This document shows positions 21,477 to 33,862 of a DNA stretch of 64,000 bases, piece after piece (position 1 is the first letter of the stretch; each line of letters starts with the position of its first letter). The notes under the pieces are model-generated. The model was not told the origin of the DNA. It saw nothing but the letters and a program-made list of their open reading frames with translations, and ran no database searches. Both the position numbers and the translations under genes were made by a program. Source of the DNA: Callipepla californica brunnescens (Eukaryota; Chordata; Aves; Galliformes; Odontophoridae); NCBI GenBank assembly GCA_023055505.1, contig JALIRH010000098.1, positions 744,001 to 808,000 on the forward strand, read 5' to 3'.

Positions 21477-22936
21477 GTGCAGAGACCTGTAGCTCCGAAC
21501 TCTAGGTACAGCTCGCAGGTAAAGCTACCGGACATACCACTAGAAAGTCCCCTAGGTTTAATGTTAAAACATTGGGGTGATTCTCCCTCTAGACGAGGAA
21601 AGAGTGAGGTGAAGATGGTACATGACTGTATGGAGGTATGGGGAGGAAAGCAGAGAAGGGCAGATCAGCTGTTCTGGCCAGTATTTGGGTCCTTTGAGGA
21701 CCGGATCTGCCAGGCTCTAAACGCTTATGCAAATGAAAAACAGCCTTTGAATCTGGAAGATGGTGAGTATGCAAATGATGTGTAGAATCTGATATTGGAA
21801 CCTTTCTGTTCCCCCTAATTAAAAAAAGGAATACAACAGAGGAGGACATTATACACTATCCCCCCGCCTTACGCTCCCCCCGAACAGAATCCAGCGGCTC
21901 CGCCGGAGCAAGCTGAATCTGACTTGGGAGATGAACCTGAATGTGAACCCCTAGACTTCCCTAGGAGAAGGATCACTAGAAGGCAAGCTAGGCAGGAGAG
22001 AGGTCAAGGAGGAAACGTTCTCCCTTTAAGAGAAATACCTGTAGCTACCGGAGGATCAAAGCCAGGAGCTGGCTATGTTTCAGTTCCCTTCAACTCAGGA
22101 GATACATAAGGGAATTTCAGAAGGAGATGGGGAATTTGCTGGAGGATCCTTGAGGGGTCTCCGAGAGGCTAGATCAATCTTCAGGTCCCAACCATTAAAC
22201 TTGGGATGAAACACAGGCAATTTTGGGCATACTATTTAGAGCAGAAGAAAGGGATATGATCAGGAGGGCAGGTACGTGAATCTGGGATCAGCAACACCCG
22301 GCTGGCCCAGGAGCAGATCTAAAGTGACCCTTACAGCGGCCCAATTGGGATAATCAGAGCCAGGAACATGGTACTCACATGGCAGATTTGCGAGTTCTTA
22401 TTATTCAAGGGATTAGAGAATCTGTCCCTCGGGGACAGAATATCAATAAGGCAAATAAGGCAAGCAACGGAAAAAAGATGAAACTCCTACTGAGTGGTTA
22501 GAGAGACTATGCAGAAATGTACAGTTCTATTCAGGATTAGATCCTGCTACCCCGTGGGGCGAGCTCTCCTGAAAACGCGGTTTGAAGCTAGGTCCTGGAC
22601 AGATATTGGAAGGAAACTAGAGAAGCTGGAGGACTGGCAGGAGAGAGGATTAGATGAATTGCTGAGAGAGGCTCAGAAAGTATATGTTAAGGAGAGAGGA
22701 GGAGACTCAGAAGAGGCAAGCTGGAAGTCTGATAGCCGCGGTAAGAGAAGGACAGAAGGGGGCGTTCCAGGCAAGGAGAAGAGGGAATATTCCTCGGGCA
22801 GAAAATGCGCTTCAACCCAAGCAGAACAGACCCAGAGATATGAGAACAGTTGAATGCTTCTACTGTCAGAAAAAGGGACACATGAAGAAAGACTGTAGAA
22901 AGAGAATCTGGGACGAGCAAATGTTTCAGGAGGACT
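21477..22936 (+). pseudogene. gag: ERV2 gag, decayed
   Basis: Matrix-like frame at 21477-21785, then a proline/arginine linker leading into a capsid start (LPLREIPVATGG) near 22020. A major-homology-region-like segment (PTEWLERLCRNVQFYSG) lies near 22480-22540, and the nucleocapsid carries one CX2CX4HX4C zinc knuckle (CFYCQKKGHMKKDC, 22855-22896). Order and single knuckle are typical of gammaretrovirus-like Gag. At least several stops and frame changes separate the pieces. Confidence 0.85.
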
Positions 22937-22956
22937 GAGGGGGTCAGGGACTCTAT

Positions 22957-23340
22957 GTGCTGGGGACCTGGGAAAGAAACAAGCCCTTGATAAAATTGAA
23001 ATTGGGTTCTCAGCGCCAGGAAATGGAATTTTTGGTAGAGTCTGGGGCAGAAAGATCGACTGTTCAATATTTACCTCGAGGATGTTCTTTATCCTCGGAA
23101 GAGCTACAAGTAATTGGAACAAAAGGGGAACCTTTTATGGTACCTGTTGTAAAGCAGGTAGAAATAGAATCACCTAGCACCTATGGAACTGAGTCTTTTT
23201 TATTGGTACCTGAAGCAGAATAGAATTTGCTAGGGAGAGATTGAATTGTGGAGTTAGGAATAAATTTGGAAGTAAAAGATAGAGAATTAACTGTTCAGCA
23301 ACGTACTCTAACGATAGAAGATGAGGCTAGAATTAACCCA
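22957..23340 (+). pseudogene. pro: ERV2 protease, active-site Asp changed
   Basis: Follows gag directly. The expected Asp-Thr/Ser-Gly catalytic motif reads Glu-Ser-Gly (23038-23046). A stop codon replaces one residue near 23221, before the LLGRD segment, and another follows that segment. Non-functional. Confidence 0.8.
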
Positions 23341-24620
23341 GAAGTTTGGTAGAGTCCAGAATCAGTAGGGAAGTTAGACATAGAACCCTTTGAAGTGATT
23401 CTAAAGGACCCAGGCATTCCAATTAGGGTGAAACAATATCCCATTTCACAGGAAGGTAAATCAGGGCTACAACCTGAAATGGAGAGATTAATATCTAAAG
23501 AACTATTAGAGCCTTGTATGTCTCCCTAGAATACTCCCATACTCCATGTAAAAAAAAAAAACCTTATGGCACATACAGATTGGTCCACGACTCAAGGGAA
23601 ATTAAGGAGAGAACAATTCCCCGCTTCCCAGTAGTGGCAAACCCCTATCCGCTGCTCGGTCAATTGAAGCCAGAATCTCAGTAGTATAGTGGAATTGATT
23701 TCAAGGATGCTTTTTGGACCTGCCCCCTGATGGCAGAATGCAGAGACTACTTTGTCTTCGAGTGGGAAGATCCAAACACCCATAGAAAACAACAACTCAG
23801 AGGGACAGTGCTCCCACAGGGATTCACAGAATCCCTAACTTGTTTGGGCAAGCCCTTGAGCAAGTACTAAAAACTGATGAACTAAACCCACAGGCAACCT
23901 TAGTGCAATATGTAGATGACTTACTATTAGCTGGAGCAGGCGAGGAGACAGTTAGACAGGAGAGCATTAAACTATTGCATTTCTTTGGTTCAAAGGGGTT
24001 CCAAGTTTCAAAGGCAAAATGCCAATTTACAGAAGAGGAAGTGAAATATTTGGGACATTGGTTAAGCAAGGGAAATAAGACATTAGATCCAGAACGGGCA
24101 AATGGGATTTGATCTTGAAAAGCCCCAAGAGGCAAGAGGCAGGTGAGGCAGATGTTAGGGCTGCTAGGATGCTGTCGACAATGGATTGAGAATGATAGCA
24201 GTAAGGTAAAGCTTTTATAGCAGAAACTAGTACAAGATGGCTGAAGAAAGTGGAGCCAGGAGGATGAGCAAAGATTAGAAGACTTCAAGGTAGATCTTCT
24301 TCATGCACCAGCGTTAAGCTTACCTGATCTAAAAAGCCCATTTGACCTTTTTGTAAATACAGACGAAGGGATCGCTTTTGGAGTAGTGAGCCAGGAATGG
24401 GCCGGGAAGAAGAAGCCAGCAGGATACTTTTCAAAACTCTTGGATCCCGTTAGCCGTGGTTGGCCTACCTGTCTACGAGCAATAGTTGCTGTAGCTCTGT
24501 TAGTAGAAGAAGCAGGGAAGATGACTTTCAGGGGTGAATTACAAGTGTATAGTCCACATGACAATAAGGGGAGTACTCCAAGAAAAAGCAGAGAAGTGGA
24601 TTACAGATGCTAGACTATTG
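23341..24620 (+). pseudogene. pol: ERV2 reverse transcriptase, decayed
   Basis: Fingers begin near 23390 (ILKDPGIPIRVKQYPIS). The catalytic YVDD motif is intact at 23909-23920, inside an open frame at 23840-24112 that runs into the KYLGHWLSKG thumb region. The connection domain continues to about 24620. Upstream, an A-run at ~23550 and several stops break the frame. Confidence 0.88.
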
Positions 24621-26330
24621 AAATAGGAAGGAATCCTAATCCATTCTCCTCAATTAGAAATAGAAACTCCAAGTTTGCCAAATCCTGCTCAATTTTTCTA
24701 TGGGGAACCAGATGAAGATTTAAGCCATGATTGCATTCAGTGTATAGAGTATCAGGCTAAAAGAGGGGAGGACTTAGAAGAGGAGAAGTTATTAGAAGGG
24801 GGCAAATGATTTGTAGATGGCTCCTCCCGGGTGGTAGAAGGAAAAGGAAAATCAGGGGATGCTCTACTAAACGGGAAAACATTTCCAGTAATTGAATCGG
24901 GACCATTGGACAGAACGTGGTCAGCTCAGGCTGTGAAATTCTATACAATCCTTCCAGCCCTTCAAATGTTGAAAGGAAGCATTGGGACTATCTCTACAGA
25001 TTCTAGGTATGCGTATGGGGTAGTCCATACCTTGGGAAAAAGATGGGAGGAAAGAGGATTGGTAAACTCACCCGGGAAAGGGTTAATTCACCAGTCGTTA
25101 AGAAGACAAACTCTGAGGGCAAGAAGAGAACCAGAGAAAAGCGCAGTAGTACACGGAAAGGCACCAGAGGGCGATGTCGGCTGAAATAAGGGGAACTAAT
25201 TTTGCTGATGAAGAAGCGAAAAGAGCGGCTCCGACAAATGGAGGTTGAGGAAAAGGAGGGAAAATGGTTATTAGCTGATGGAAGAGAGGTAATCCCTAAA
25301 GCTTGGAGAAGATGAGAATTTCCTAAGCAGACTCATTGCGGGCTTCAGGCCTTGGTGGACCAATTCACAATGAAATAGATGTGTATAGGCATTTCTAGCA
25401 TAGCCAAAGGAATTGTAGATCATTGGATGATTTGGAGGAAAGGAAAGAAACAACAACTGAGGGAAAAAGTACAGGGAGGAAGGGAATGGGCTGTCAGACC
25501 TTTTGCTCAAATGCAGATAGACTTCACAGATCTCCCCTGGGTTGGAAGATAGAAGTACTTCTTAGGAAGAATCGCCCATTGAACACATTTTCTGGAGGCC
25601 TACCCCACCGCTAGGGCAACAGCCCAGACAGTAATCAAGACATTGTTCGAACATATTATCCCCAGATATGGGAACATGGAAGTTGCAGATTCAGCTAGAG
25701 ACCCTCACTTTGTATTAAAGGCAGTGTAAGAGGCTTTAGCTCCAATGGGGACCAAATGGGAATATCGCACCCCATGGCACCCACAGAGCTCTGGAAAAGT
25801 AGAAAGGTCGAATGGGGAACTTCCAAAGCGGCTTACTAAAGGAATGATTGAAACCAAGATGTCTTGGATGAAGTGTTTGCCACTGGCACTACTTAACTGA
25901 AGAACAGAACGAAGAAGAGAGACTGGAATATCACCTTTTGAAATGGGATATGGAATGCCATATGATTTAGAACTCCCATCGGAACATCCCAAGGTAGAAG
26001 AAAATACAGGAATATTGAATTGAAATGAATAAGAGAAGGAATGAATGAAGAATGGAAGGACTGGTGGTCCAACGGCCTCCGCTAGATATGGCAATACATG
26101 GAATCAGTCCAGGAGACAAGGTTTAAATTAAAACGTGGAAAGAGTCATCTCTAACTCCCCGCTGGGAAGGACCTTTTCTTGTTTTATTAACAACAGAAAC
26201 AGCCATCCGGACAGCTGAGCGCAGATGGATCCATGCAAGCCATGTGAAAGGACCAATCCGTGACACAGGACCCCAGTGGGAGGTGTCCAAGACTTCGGAC
26301 GATCTACAAACCACTCTAAGAAAAATGTAA
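24621..26330 (+). pseudogene. pol: ERV2 RNase H and integrase, decayed
   Basis: RNase H: DGSS motif near 24810 and STDSRYA near 25000. Integrase: first catalytic Asp in QMQIDFTDLP near 25515, a second-Asp region reading VADSARDPHF near 25690, and catalytic Glu in SSGKVERSN near 25800. A C-terminal [11 protein letters not shown] (GPY/F-type) domain follows near 26165. Stops interrupt each domain. The GPY/F module supports class I. Confidence 0.88.
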
Positions 26331-26334
26331 AACG

Positions 26335-26366
26335 TTTTTTTGTTTTGTTTTGTTTTGTTTTGTTTT
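26335..26366. repeat. (TTTTG)n microsatellite
   Basis: Short pentanucleotide run after the integrase end, in the position where env would start. Confidence 0.9.
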
Positions 26367-26516
26367 AACAGACGAGAAAACTCAGTCATTTCCTTGTACG
26401 CTTTGTATGTATATTGTATATGTATTGTGCATTGTATACGATGAAGATTGGTGAATTCGCTCTTCCTATGAATTCCATTTAGGATTTCACTTTGCTTCAA
26501 ATAAGGGGAAGGATGC

Positions 26517-27950
26517 ATTTGAGTGTAGGTGTCAGGTTAGGGTTGTGGTAATCTGATGCTTTGGGTTAGGTTTAGGGTTTATTTTAGGATTAGGTTAGGG
26601 TTATTTTTTTGTGTAGCTGAAGGTTTAGTGCAAGGGCTAGGGTTCTCTTTAGTTTGAGGTTCAGAGAAGGCTTAGGGTTAAGGTTAGGCTTAGGGTTAGG
26701 GTAAGGTTTAGGTTTAGGATTAAGGTTAGAGTTCGGGTTAGGTTTAGGGTTAGGTTTTGGATTAGGGATAGGGTTAGGTTTTGGTGTAGATGAAGGTTTA
26801 GAGTATGGGGTAGAGCTCTCTTTAGTTTTAGGATCAGAGAAGGGTTACGCCTTGCTTGGGTACAGGATAGAGTAAGGGGGAGGGTTAGGATTTGATTTAG
26901 GGTTGGTTTTGGGTCTAGGTTAGTTTGAGTGTTAGGCTGAGAGAAGGGGTAGGCCTTGGGTTGGGTTCTGGCTTAGTGTTAGGTTAGGAATAGGTTTGGC
27001 GTTTGGATTGGGTTTGGGGTTAGAAGTAGGGATAGGTTAGGTGAGATCTGCGGTAATCTGATGCTTAGCTTTAGGTTTAGGGTTGGGCTTTGAGTTGGGG
27101 TTGGTTTTAGGGTCAGATTTCGATTGAAGGCAGACTTAGAGTCACAATGAGGCTAATGGTCAGGGTTTGATATACGGTTAGAGTAAGGTTTAGGTTGACT
27201 TTAAGTGTCAGGTTTGGAAAATGGTAGGCATTGCTTTTGGTGTGGTGTTTGCGTTGGGTTTAGGAATTGGAATAGGGTATGAGGACCATCAGATAGCTAG
27301 GGTAAGTCTTAGTGTTAGGGTTGGGGATAGAGTTTAGGTGAGGGTTGTGGTAATCTGATGCTATGTGTCAGGTTTAGGCTTGGGCATCAACTTGGGGTTG
27401 GTGTTAAAGTAGGAGTTTTTGCTTGGGTTCCGCTTCTGCTAGGGATAGGTTTCTGTTTAGGGAAAGGGTTGGTCTTAGGGTAAGTGTTAGGTTTCCGGTT
27501 AGGGTTCAGAATAGAATGAGGGGCAAGGTAAGGCTTTGTGCTCGGGTTAGGGCTTGGGTTTTGGTTCGGATTAGGGTAAGTGTTTGGGTTAGGGTTAGGA
27601 TAAGAATTAGTGTTAGGTTTAGTGTCAGGGGTGGGTTTTGGTGTTGATTGAGTTTTATGGTAAGGGGTAGTGAAAGTGGGTCAGGGTAGGGTTCAGCATT
27701 GGGTTAGAGCTATGGAAAGGGTTTGGGATTCTTTGAGGTTTCGGATTCGATTTCGGATTAGGGTTAGGGAGAAAGAGTTTCTCAATGTGATGATTCTATT
27801 TAGGGATAGGATTAGGTTGAGTGTTGATGTTAGCATGAAGTTGAGGTTTAGGGTTAGGTTTAGGTTTCGGATTTGATCTGTATGTAGGGATTGAGGCAGG
27901 GTTAGCTGGTGCGTAAGGGTGAGAGTAGGGTGAGGTTTAGCTTTAGCGTA
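26517..27950 (+). repeat. Degenerate TTAGGG array
   Basis: Same character and orientation as 19464-20830. Contains exact copies of the 20-bp landmark GGTTGTGGTAATCTGATGCT at 26541-26560 and 27343-27362, plus a variant near 27045. Confidence 0.93.
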
Positions 27951-30900
27951 TGTGTTGGAATAGGACCGATGCCGGCTGATTAGAGAAGGCGCTATTGAGT
28001 GCACGGCAGCCGGCTGACAGGCGTCTTTCTTCAGCGGCAAAAGCAGCAGGAGCCGCGATTGATGCGATTCGAGCCTGAGACGCGGTTCTTCGCGGTTCGA
28101 ACATTAACACGCTGCCGGTTTGCTATGTTTGTTAAAAGTGGCTTTTGCAACGCTCCGCTGACAGTGTTTTTGGGGAACACTTAGAAGAGGTGGAATCAAA
28201 CATACATTTGGTAGAAGAAAAAGTTTAACGTACTTAACGCTACTATTTGACTTTTTAGCTCTGAATACCATACCGTTCCAAAAGAAAAAGGGAATGAATT
28301 GTTTGTTTGGCAAGAAAAACTTGTGTGACGATATTAAAAAGAGGTAGGTAAAGGAATAACAAGACTGGTCAGAGAAAAGAATGAAAACGTGCTCGTAGAT
28401 GAATGAACGATGCAGACGTACGTTGCATTCAGTAGTAGAGCAGAATGAGAATCAAAACTTTCCCTCCCACTAACATTGGGATGCAACATACATACACTTA
28501 CAACTCCTGAAACGGAGTCACTTTCACGTGTAAACCGCGATTTGTTGGAATAGAACCGCTACCGGCTGATTACTGAAGCCGCGATTCAGTGCACTTTTAC
28601 CGGCTGACTGGCGTCTTTCTTCAGCGGCAAAAGCAGCAGGAGCCGCGATTGGTGCGATTGAATCGGAATCCGCGGCTAAGCGCGGTTCGAGCATCAAATT
28701 CTCTGCCGCTTTTTCTCTGCTTCTTAAAGGGGGCTATTCCGATGCTCCGGTGACAAGGTTTTCTGGGGAACCCTTAGAAGCGGTGGAATCACACACACCT
28801 TTGGGAGAGGAATTATCTTTCCGTACTTAACGTCCTTCCATTGCTTTCATAGTTCTGAAAAACATCCCTTTTTGAGAGAGAATGAGAAAGATCCGCCGGT
28901 ATTGTAAGAAAATTCAAGTGAGTGTATTAGATTAAGGAAGTAAAAAGGATAACAGCACTGGTCAGAGAAAAGAAGGAAAACGTGCTCGCAGATGAATGAA
29001 CGATGCAGACATACGTTGCATTCAGTAGTAGAGCAGAATGAGAATCAAAACTTTCCCTCTCACTAACACTGGTATTTTGCTTACATTCACTTACAACTCC
29101 TGAAACGGAGTCACTTTCAAGTCTAAACCGCGATTTGTTGGAATTAGACAGCCAACGGCTAACTTTTGAAAAGCCGCGATTCAGTGCTCTGTTGCCGTCT
29201 GACTGGCGTCTTTCTTCAGCGGCAAAAGCTTTAGTAGCCGTGATTGATGCGATTCGAGCCTGATACGCGGTTCCGCGCTGTTCGAACATAAAGCTCGCTG
29301 CTGGTTTGCTGTGCATGTTAAAGGTGGCTTTTGCAATGCTCTGATGACAGTGTTTTTGGGAAACATTAGAAGCTGTGGAATCACACAATGCATTTAGGAG
29401 AAGTAACAGCTTTCCGTAGTAAACGTTTCTCTTTTGCTTCTTTAACTCTGAATACCATACGGTTCCGAAGGAGAATCGGAGAGATACTTGTGTTCGACAA
29501 GAGAAAGTTTTTTAGTGTATTAACTAGATTTACTAAAAAGCATAACAAGACTGGTCAGAGAAAAGAATACTAACGTGCTCGTAGATGAATGAACGATGCA
29601 GACATTGTTGCATACAGTAACAGAGCAGAATGAGAATCAAATCTTACCCTCCCATTAACATTGGGATCCAGCATCCATTCACTTACAACTCCTGAAACCG
29701 AGTCACTTTCACGTGTAAACCGCGCATTGTTGGAGAAGAACCGCTACCGGCTGATTATTGAAGCCGCGATTCAGTGCATAGCTGCCGCCTGACTGGCGTC
29801 TTTCTTCAACGGCAAAAGCAGCAGGAGCCGCGATTGATGCGATTCGAGCTGAATTCAAAGTTATTCGCGGTTCGAACATTAACACGCTGCCGGTTTGCTA
29901 TGTTTGTTTAAGGTGGCTTTAGCAAATCTCCACTGGCAGTGCTTTTGGGGAACACTTAGAAGAGGAGGAATCAAATATACATTTGGAAGAAGAAACAGCT
30001 TGACGTACTTAACGCTACTATTTGACTTTTTAGCTCTGAATACCATACCGTTCCAAAAGAAAAAGGGAATGAATTGTTTGTTTGGCAAGAAAAACTTGTG
30101 TGACGATATTAAAAAGAGGAACTAAAAAAGGTAAAAAGACTGCTCAGAGAAAAGAATGAAAACGTGCTCGTAGATGAATGAACGATGCAGACATACGTTG
30201 CATTCTGTAGTAGAGCAGAATGAGAATCAAAACTTTCCCTCCCACTAACATTGGGATGTAGCATACATACACATACAACTCCTGAAACGGAGTCACTTTC
30301 ACGTGTAAACCGCGATTTGTTGGAATAGAACCGCTACCGGCTGATTACTGAAGCCGCGATTCAGTGCACTTTTACCGGCTGACTGGCGTCTTTCTTCAGC
30401 GGCAAAAGCAGCAGGAGCCGCGATTGATGCGATTCGAGCTGAATTCAAAGTTATTCGCGGTTCGAACATTAACACGCTGCTGGTTTGCTATGTTTGTTTA
30501 AGGTGGCTTTAGCAAATCTCCACTGGCAGTGCTTTTGGGGAACACTTAGAAGAGGAGGAATCAAATATACATTTGGAAGAAGAAACAGCTTGACGTACTT
30601 AACGCTACTATTTGACTTTTTAGCTCTGAATACCATACCGTTCCAAAAGAAAAAGGGAATGAATTGTTTGTTTGGCAAGAAAAACTTGTGTGACGGTATT
30701 AACTAGAGGAACTAAAAAAGGTAACAAGACTGCTCAGAGAAAAGAATGAAAACGTGCTCCTAGATGAATGAACGATGCAGGCATACGTTGCATTCAGTAG
30801 CAGAGCAGAATGAGAATCAAAACTTTCCCTCCCACTAAAATTGGGATGCAGCATACATACACTTACAACTCCTGAAAAGGAGTTACTTTCACGTGTAAAC

Positions 30901-33862
30901 CGCGATTTGTTGGAGAAAAACCGCTACCGGCTGATTACTGAAGCCGCGATTCAGTGCACGGCAGACGTTTGACTGGCGTCTTTCTTCAGGGCAAAAGCAG
31001 CAGGAGCCGCGACTGGTGCGATTGAATCGGAATCCGCGGCTAAGCGCGGTTCGAGCATCAAACTCTCGGCCGCTTTTTCTCTGCTTCTTAAAAGGGGCTA
31101 TTCCGATGCTCCGGTGACAAGGTTTTATGGGGAACATTTAGAAGCTGTAGAATCACACACGCCTTTGGGAGAGGAACCAGCTTTCCGTACTTAACGCCTC
31201 TCCATTGCTTCCATAGTTCTGAAAACATACCTTTTTGAGAGAGAATGAGAAAGATCCGCGGGTATTGTAAGAAAATTCAAGTGAGTGTATTAGATTAAGG
31301 AAGTAAAAAGGATAACAGCACTGGTCAGAGAAAAGAATGAAAACGTGCTCGCAGATGAATGAACGATTCAGACGTACGTTGCATACAGTAACATAGCAGA
31401 ATGAGAATCAAAACTTTCCTTCTCATTAACACTGGGATCCAGCACACATTCTCTTCCAACTCCTGAAACCGAGTCACTTTCACGTGTAAACCGCGAATTG
31501 TTGGAGAAGAACCGCTACCGGCTGATTTTTGAAAAGCCGCGATTCAGTGCACTGCTGCTGCCGCCTGACTGGCGTCTTTCTTCAGCGGCAAAAGCAGCAG
31601 TAGCCGCGATTGATGCGATTCGAGCCTTAGACGCGGTTCTTCGCGGTTCGAACATTAACACGCTGCCGGTTTGCTTTGCTTGTTAAAAGTGGCGTTTGCA
31701 ACGCTCCGGTGACAGTGTTTTTGGGGAACACATAGAAGTGGTGAATCAAACATACATTTGGTAGAAGAAATAGCTTGACGTCCTTAACGCTTCTATTTCA
31801 CTTCCTCAGATCTGAATATCATACCGTTGCAAATGACAATCGGAATTGTCCGTTTGTTTGGCAAGAAAAACTTGTGTGACTAGAGGAACTAAAAAAGGTA
31901 ACAAGATTGGTCAGAGAAAAGAATGAAAACGTGCTCGCAGATGTATGAATGATGCAGGCATACGTTGCATTCAGTAGCAGTGCAGAATGAGAATCAAAAC
32001 TTTCCCTCTCACTAACACTGGGATCAGGCATCCATTCACTTACAACTCCTGAAACCGAGTCACTTTCACGTGTAAACCGCGATTTGTTGGAGGAGGAACG
32101 CTACCGGCTGATTATTGAAAAGCCGCGATTCAGTGCACTTTTACCGGCTGACTGGCTTCTTTCTTCAGCGTCAAAGCCGCAGGAGCGCGATTGATGCGAG
32201 TGAATGGGAATCCGCGGCTAAGCGCGGTTCGAGCATCAAACTCTCGACCGCTTTTTCTCTGCTTCTTAAAGGGGGCTATTCCGATGCTCCGGTGACAAGG
32301 TTTTATGGGGAACATTTAGAAGCTGTAGAATCACACATACCATTGGGAGAATTAAATTTTCGTACTTAACTCCTCTCCATTGCTTCCATAGTTCTGAAAA
32401 ACATACCTTTTTGAGAGAGAATGAGAACGATCCACGTGTATTGTAAGAAAATTGAAGTGAATGTGGTAGATTGTGGAAGTAAAAACGATACCAACACTGG
32501 TAGGAGAAAAGAATGATAACGTGCTCACAGATGAATGAATGATGCAGACATACGTTGCATTCAGTAGCAGAGCAGAATGAGAATCAAAACTTTCCCTCCT
32601 ATTGACTCTGGGATCCAGCACACATTCTCTTACAACTCCAGAAACGGCGTCACTTTCACGTGTAAACCGCGATTTGCTGGATTAGGACCGCTACCGGCTG
32701 ATTATTGAAAAGCCGCGATTCAGTGCACTGCTGCCGTCTGACTGGCGTCTTTCTTCAGCGGCAAGAGCAGCAGGAGCCGCGATTGATGCGATTGAATGGG
32801 AATCCGCGGCTAAGCGCGGTTCGAGCATCAAACTCTCGGCCGCTTTGCTCTGCTTCTTAAAGGGAGCCATTACGAAGCTCCGGTGACAAGGTTTTATGAG
32901 GAACATTTAGAAGCGATAGAATCACACACGAGAATCAAATCTTTCCCTCCCTATAAGTTTGGGATCCAGCATGCATTCTCTTACAACTCCTGAAACGGAG
33001 TCACTTTCACGTGTTAGACGCGATTGGATGAAATTTGACCGCAACCGGCAATTATTGATGCCGCTATTCAGTGCACGTCTGTCGTTTTATTGGCGTCTTT
33101 CTTCAGCGGCAAAAGCAGCAATAGCCGCGATTGATGCGATTCGAGCCTGATACGCAGTTCTTCTCGTTTCAAATAGAAAGCTCGCCGCCGTTTTGCTCTC
33201 CTTTTTAAAGAAGGCTTTTGCAATGCTCCGATGACAGTGTTTTTGGGGAACATTTCGAAGCGGTTGAATCACACAATGCATTTGGTAGAAAAAACAGCTT
33301 GACGTATTCAACGCTACTATTTGACTTCTTTAGCTCTGAATATCATACCGTTCCAAATGAACATCGGAATGGTCTTCGACATCAAAACTGGTGTGTCGGT
33401 ATTATCTAGAGGTACTAAAAAGGAGAAGAACACTGCTCAGAGAAAAAGAATGAAAACGTGCTCGCAGATGAATGAACGATGCAGACATACGTTGTATACA
33501 GTTGCAGAGCAGAATGAGAATCAAAACTTACCCTCCCATTAATATTAGGATTCAGCTTCCATTCACTTCCAACTCCTGAAACGGAGTCACTTTCACATGG
33601 AAACCGCGATTTGCTTAATTAGGACCTCTGCCGGCTGATTCTTGAAGCCGCTATTCATTGCACGGCACCTTGATGACGCTCGTCTTTCTTCAGCGGCAAA
33701 AGCAGCAGGAGCCGCGATTGATGCCATAGAATCGGAATTCGCAGATCAGCGCCATTCGAACAGAAAGCTCACTGCTGGTGTGATCTACTTGGTAAAGGGG
33801 GCTTTTGCGGTGCTCTGATTAAACGGTTTATTGCTGAACATTTCGAAGCAGTGACTAAACAT
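27951..33862. repeat. ~590-bp tandem satellite, about ten units
   Basis: Unit starts (at TGTTGGA or its variants, after AACCGCGAT) fall near 27955, 28541, 29133, 29729, 30318, 30908, 31498, 32083, 32672, 33025 and 33612, so the period is 585-596 bp apart from one shortened unit (~353 bp). Each unit carries a CGAT/CCGCG-rich core, the inverted repeat around GCCGCGATTCAG, and a TTTCACGTG E-box. Two sequence types occur in the middle of the unit: one with GAACATTAACACGCTGCCGG and one with GAGCATCAAACTCTCGGCCG. Small open frames recur only because the units repeat. I do not recognise the family. Confidence 0.92.

Larger units (their letters stand above)
20831..26516 (+). mobile_element. Endogenous retrovirus 2 (class I, gammaretrovirus-like)
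   Basis: Plus-strand provirus with 5' LTR, tRNA-His primer site, gag with a single zinc knuckle, protease, RT, RNase H and integrase ending in a GPY/F-type domain. No env and no 3' LTR are visible. The element ends near a purine tract (26500-26514) and telomere-like DNA resumes. Many stops and frameshifts show it is old. It sits between two TTAGGG arrays of the same orientation, which suggests insertion into one array. Confidence 0.9.

Noticed and set aside
28090..28115. Pol III B box (GGTTCGA) in the 590-bp satellite, suggesting a tRNA-derived SINE
   Set aside because: Only seven bases fit, the trailing CC is missing and no A box lies at the right distance.
28104..30678. Repeated 69-73-codon frames in the satellite as a multicopy gene
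   Set aside because: They occur only in type A units and on both strands at the same place; best explained by unit identity.
27951..33862. CRISPR-like repeat array
   Set aside because: Units are ~590 bp with no short-repeat/spacer structure, and the DNA is vertebrate.
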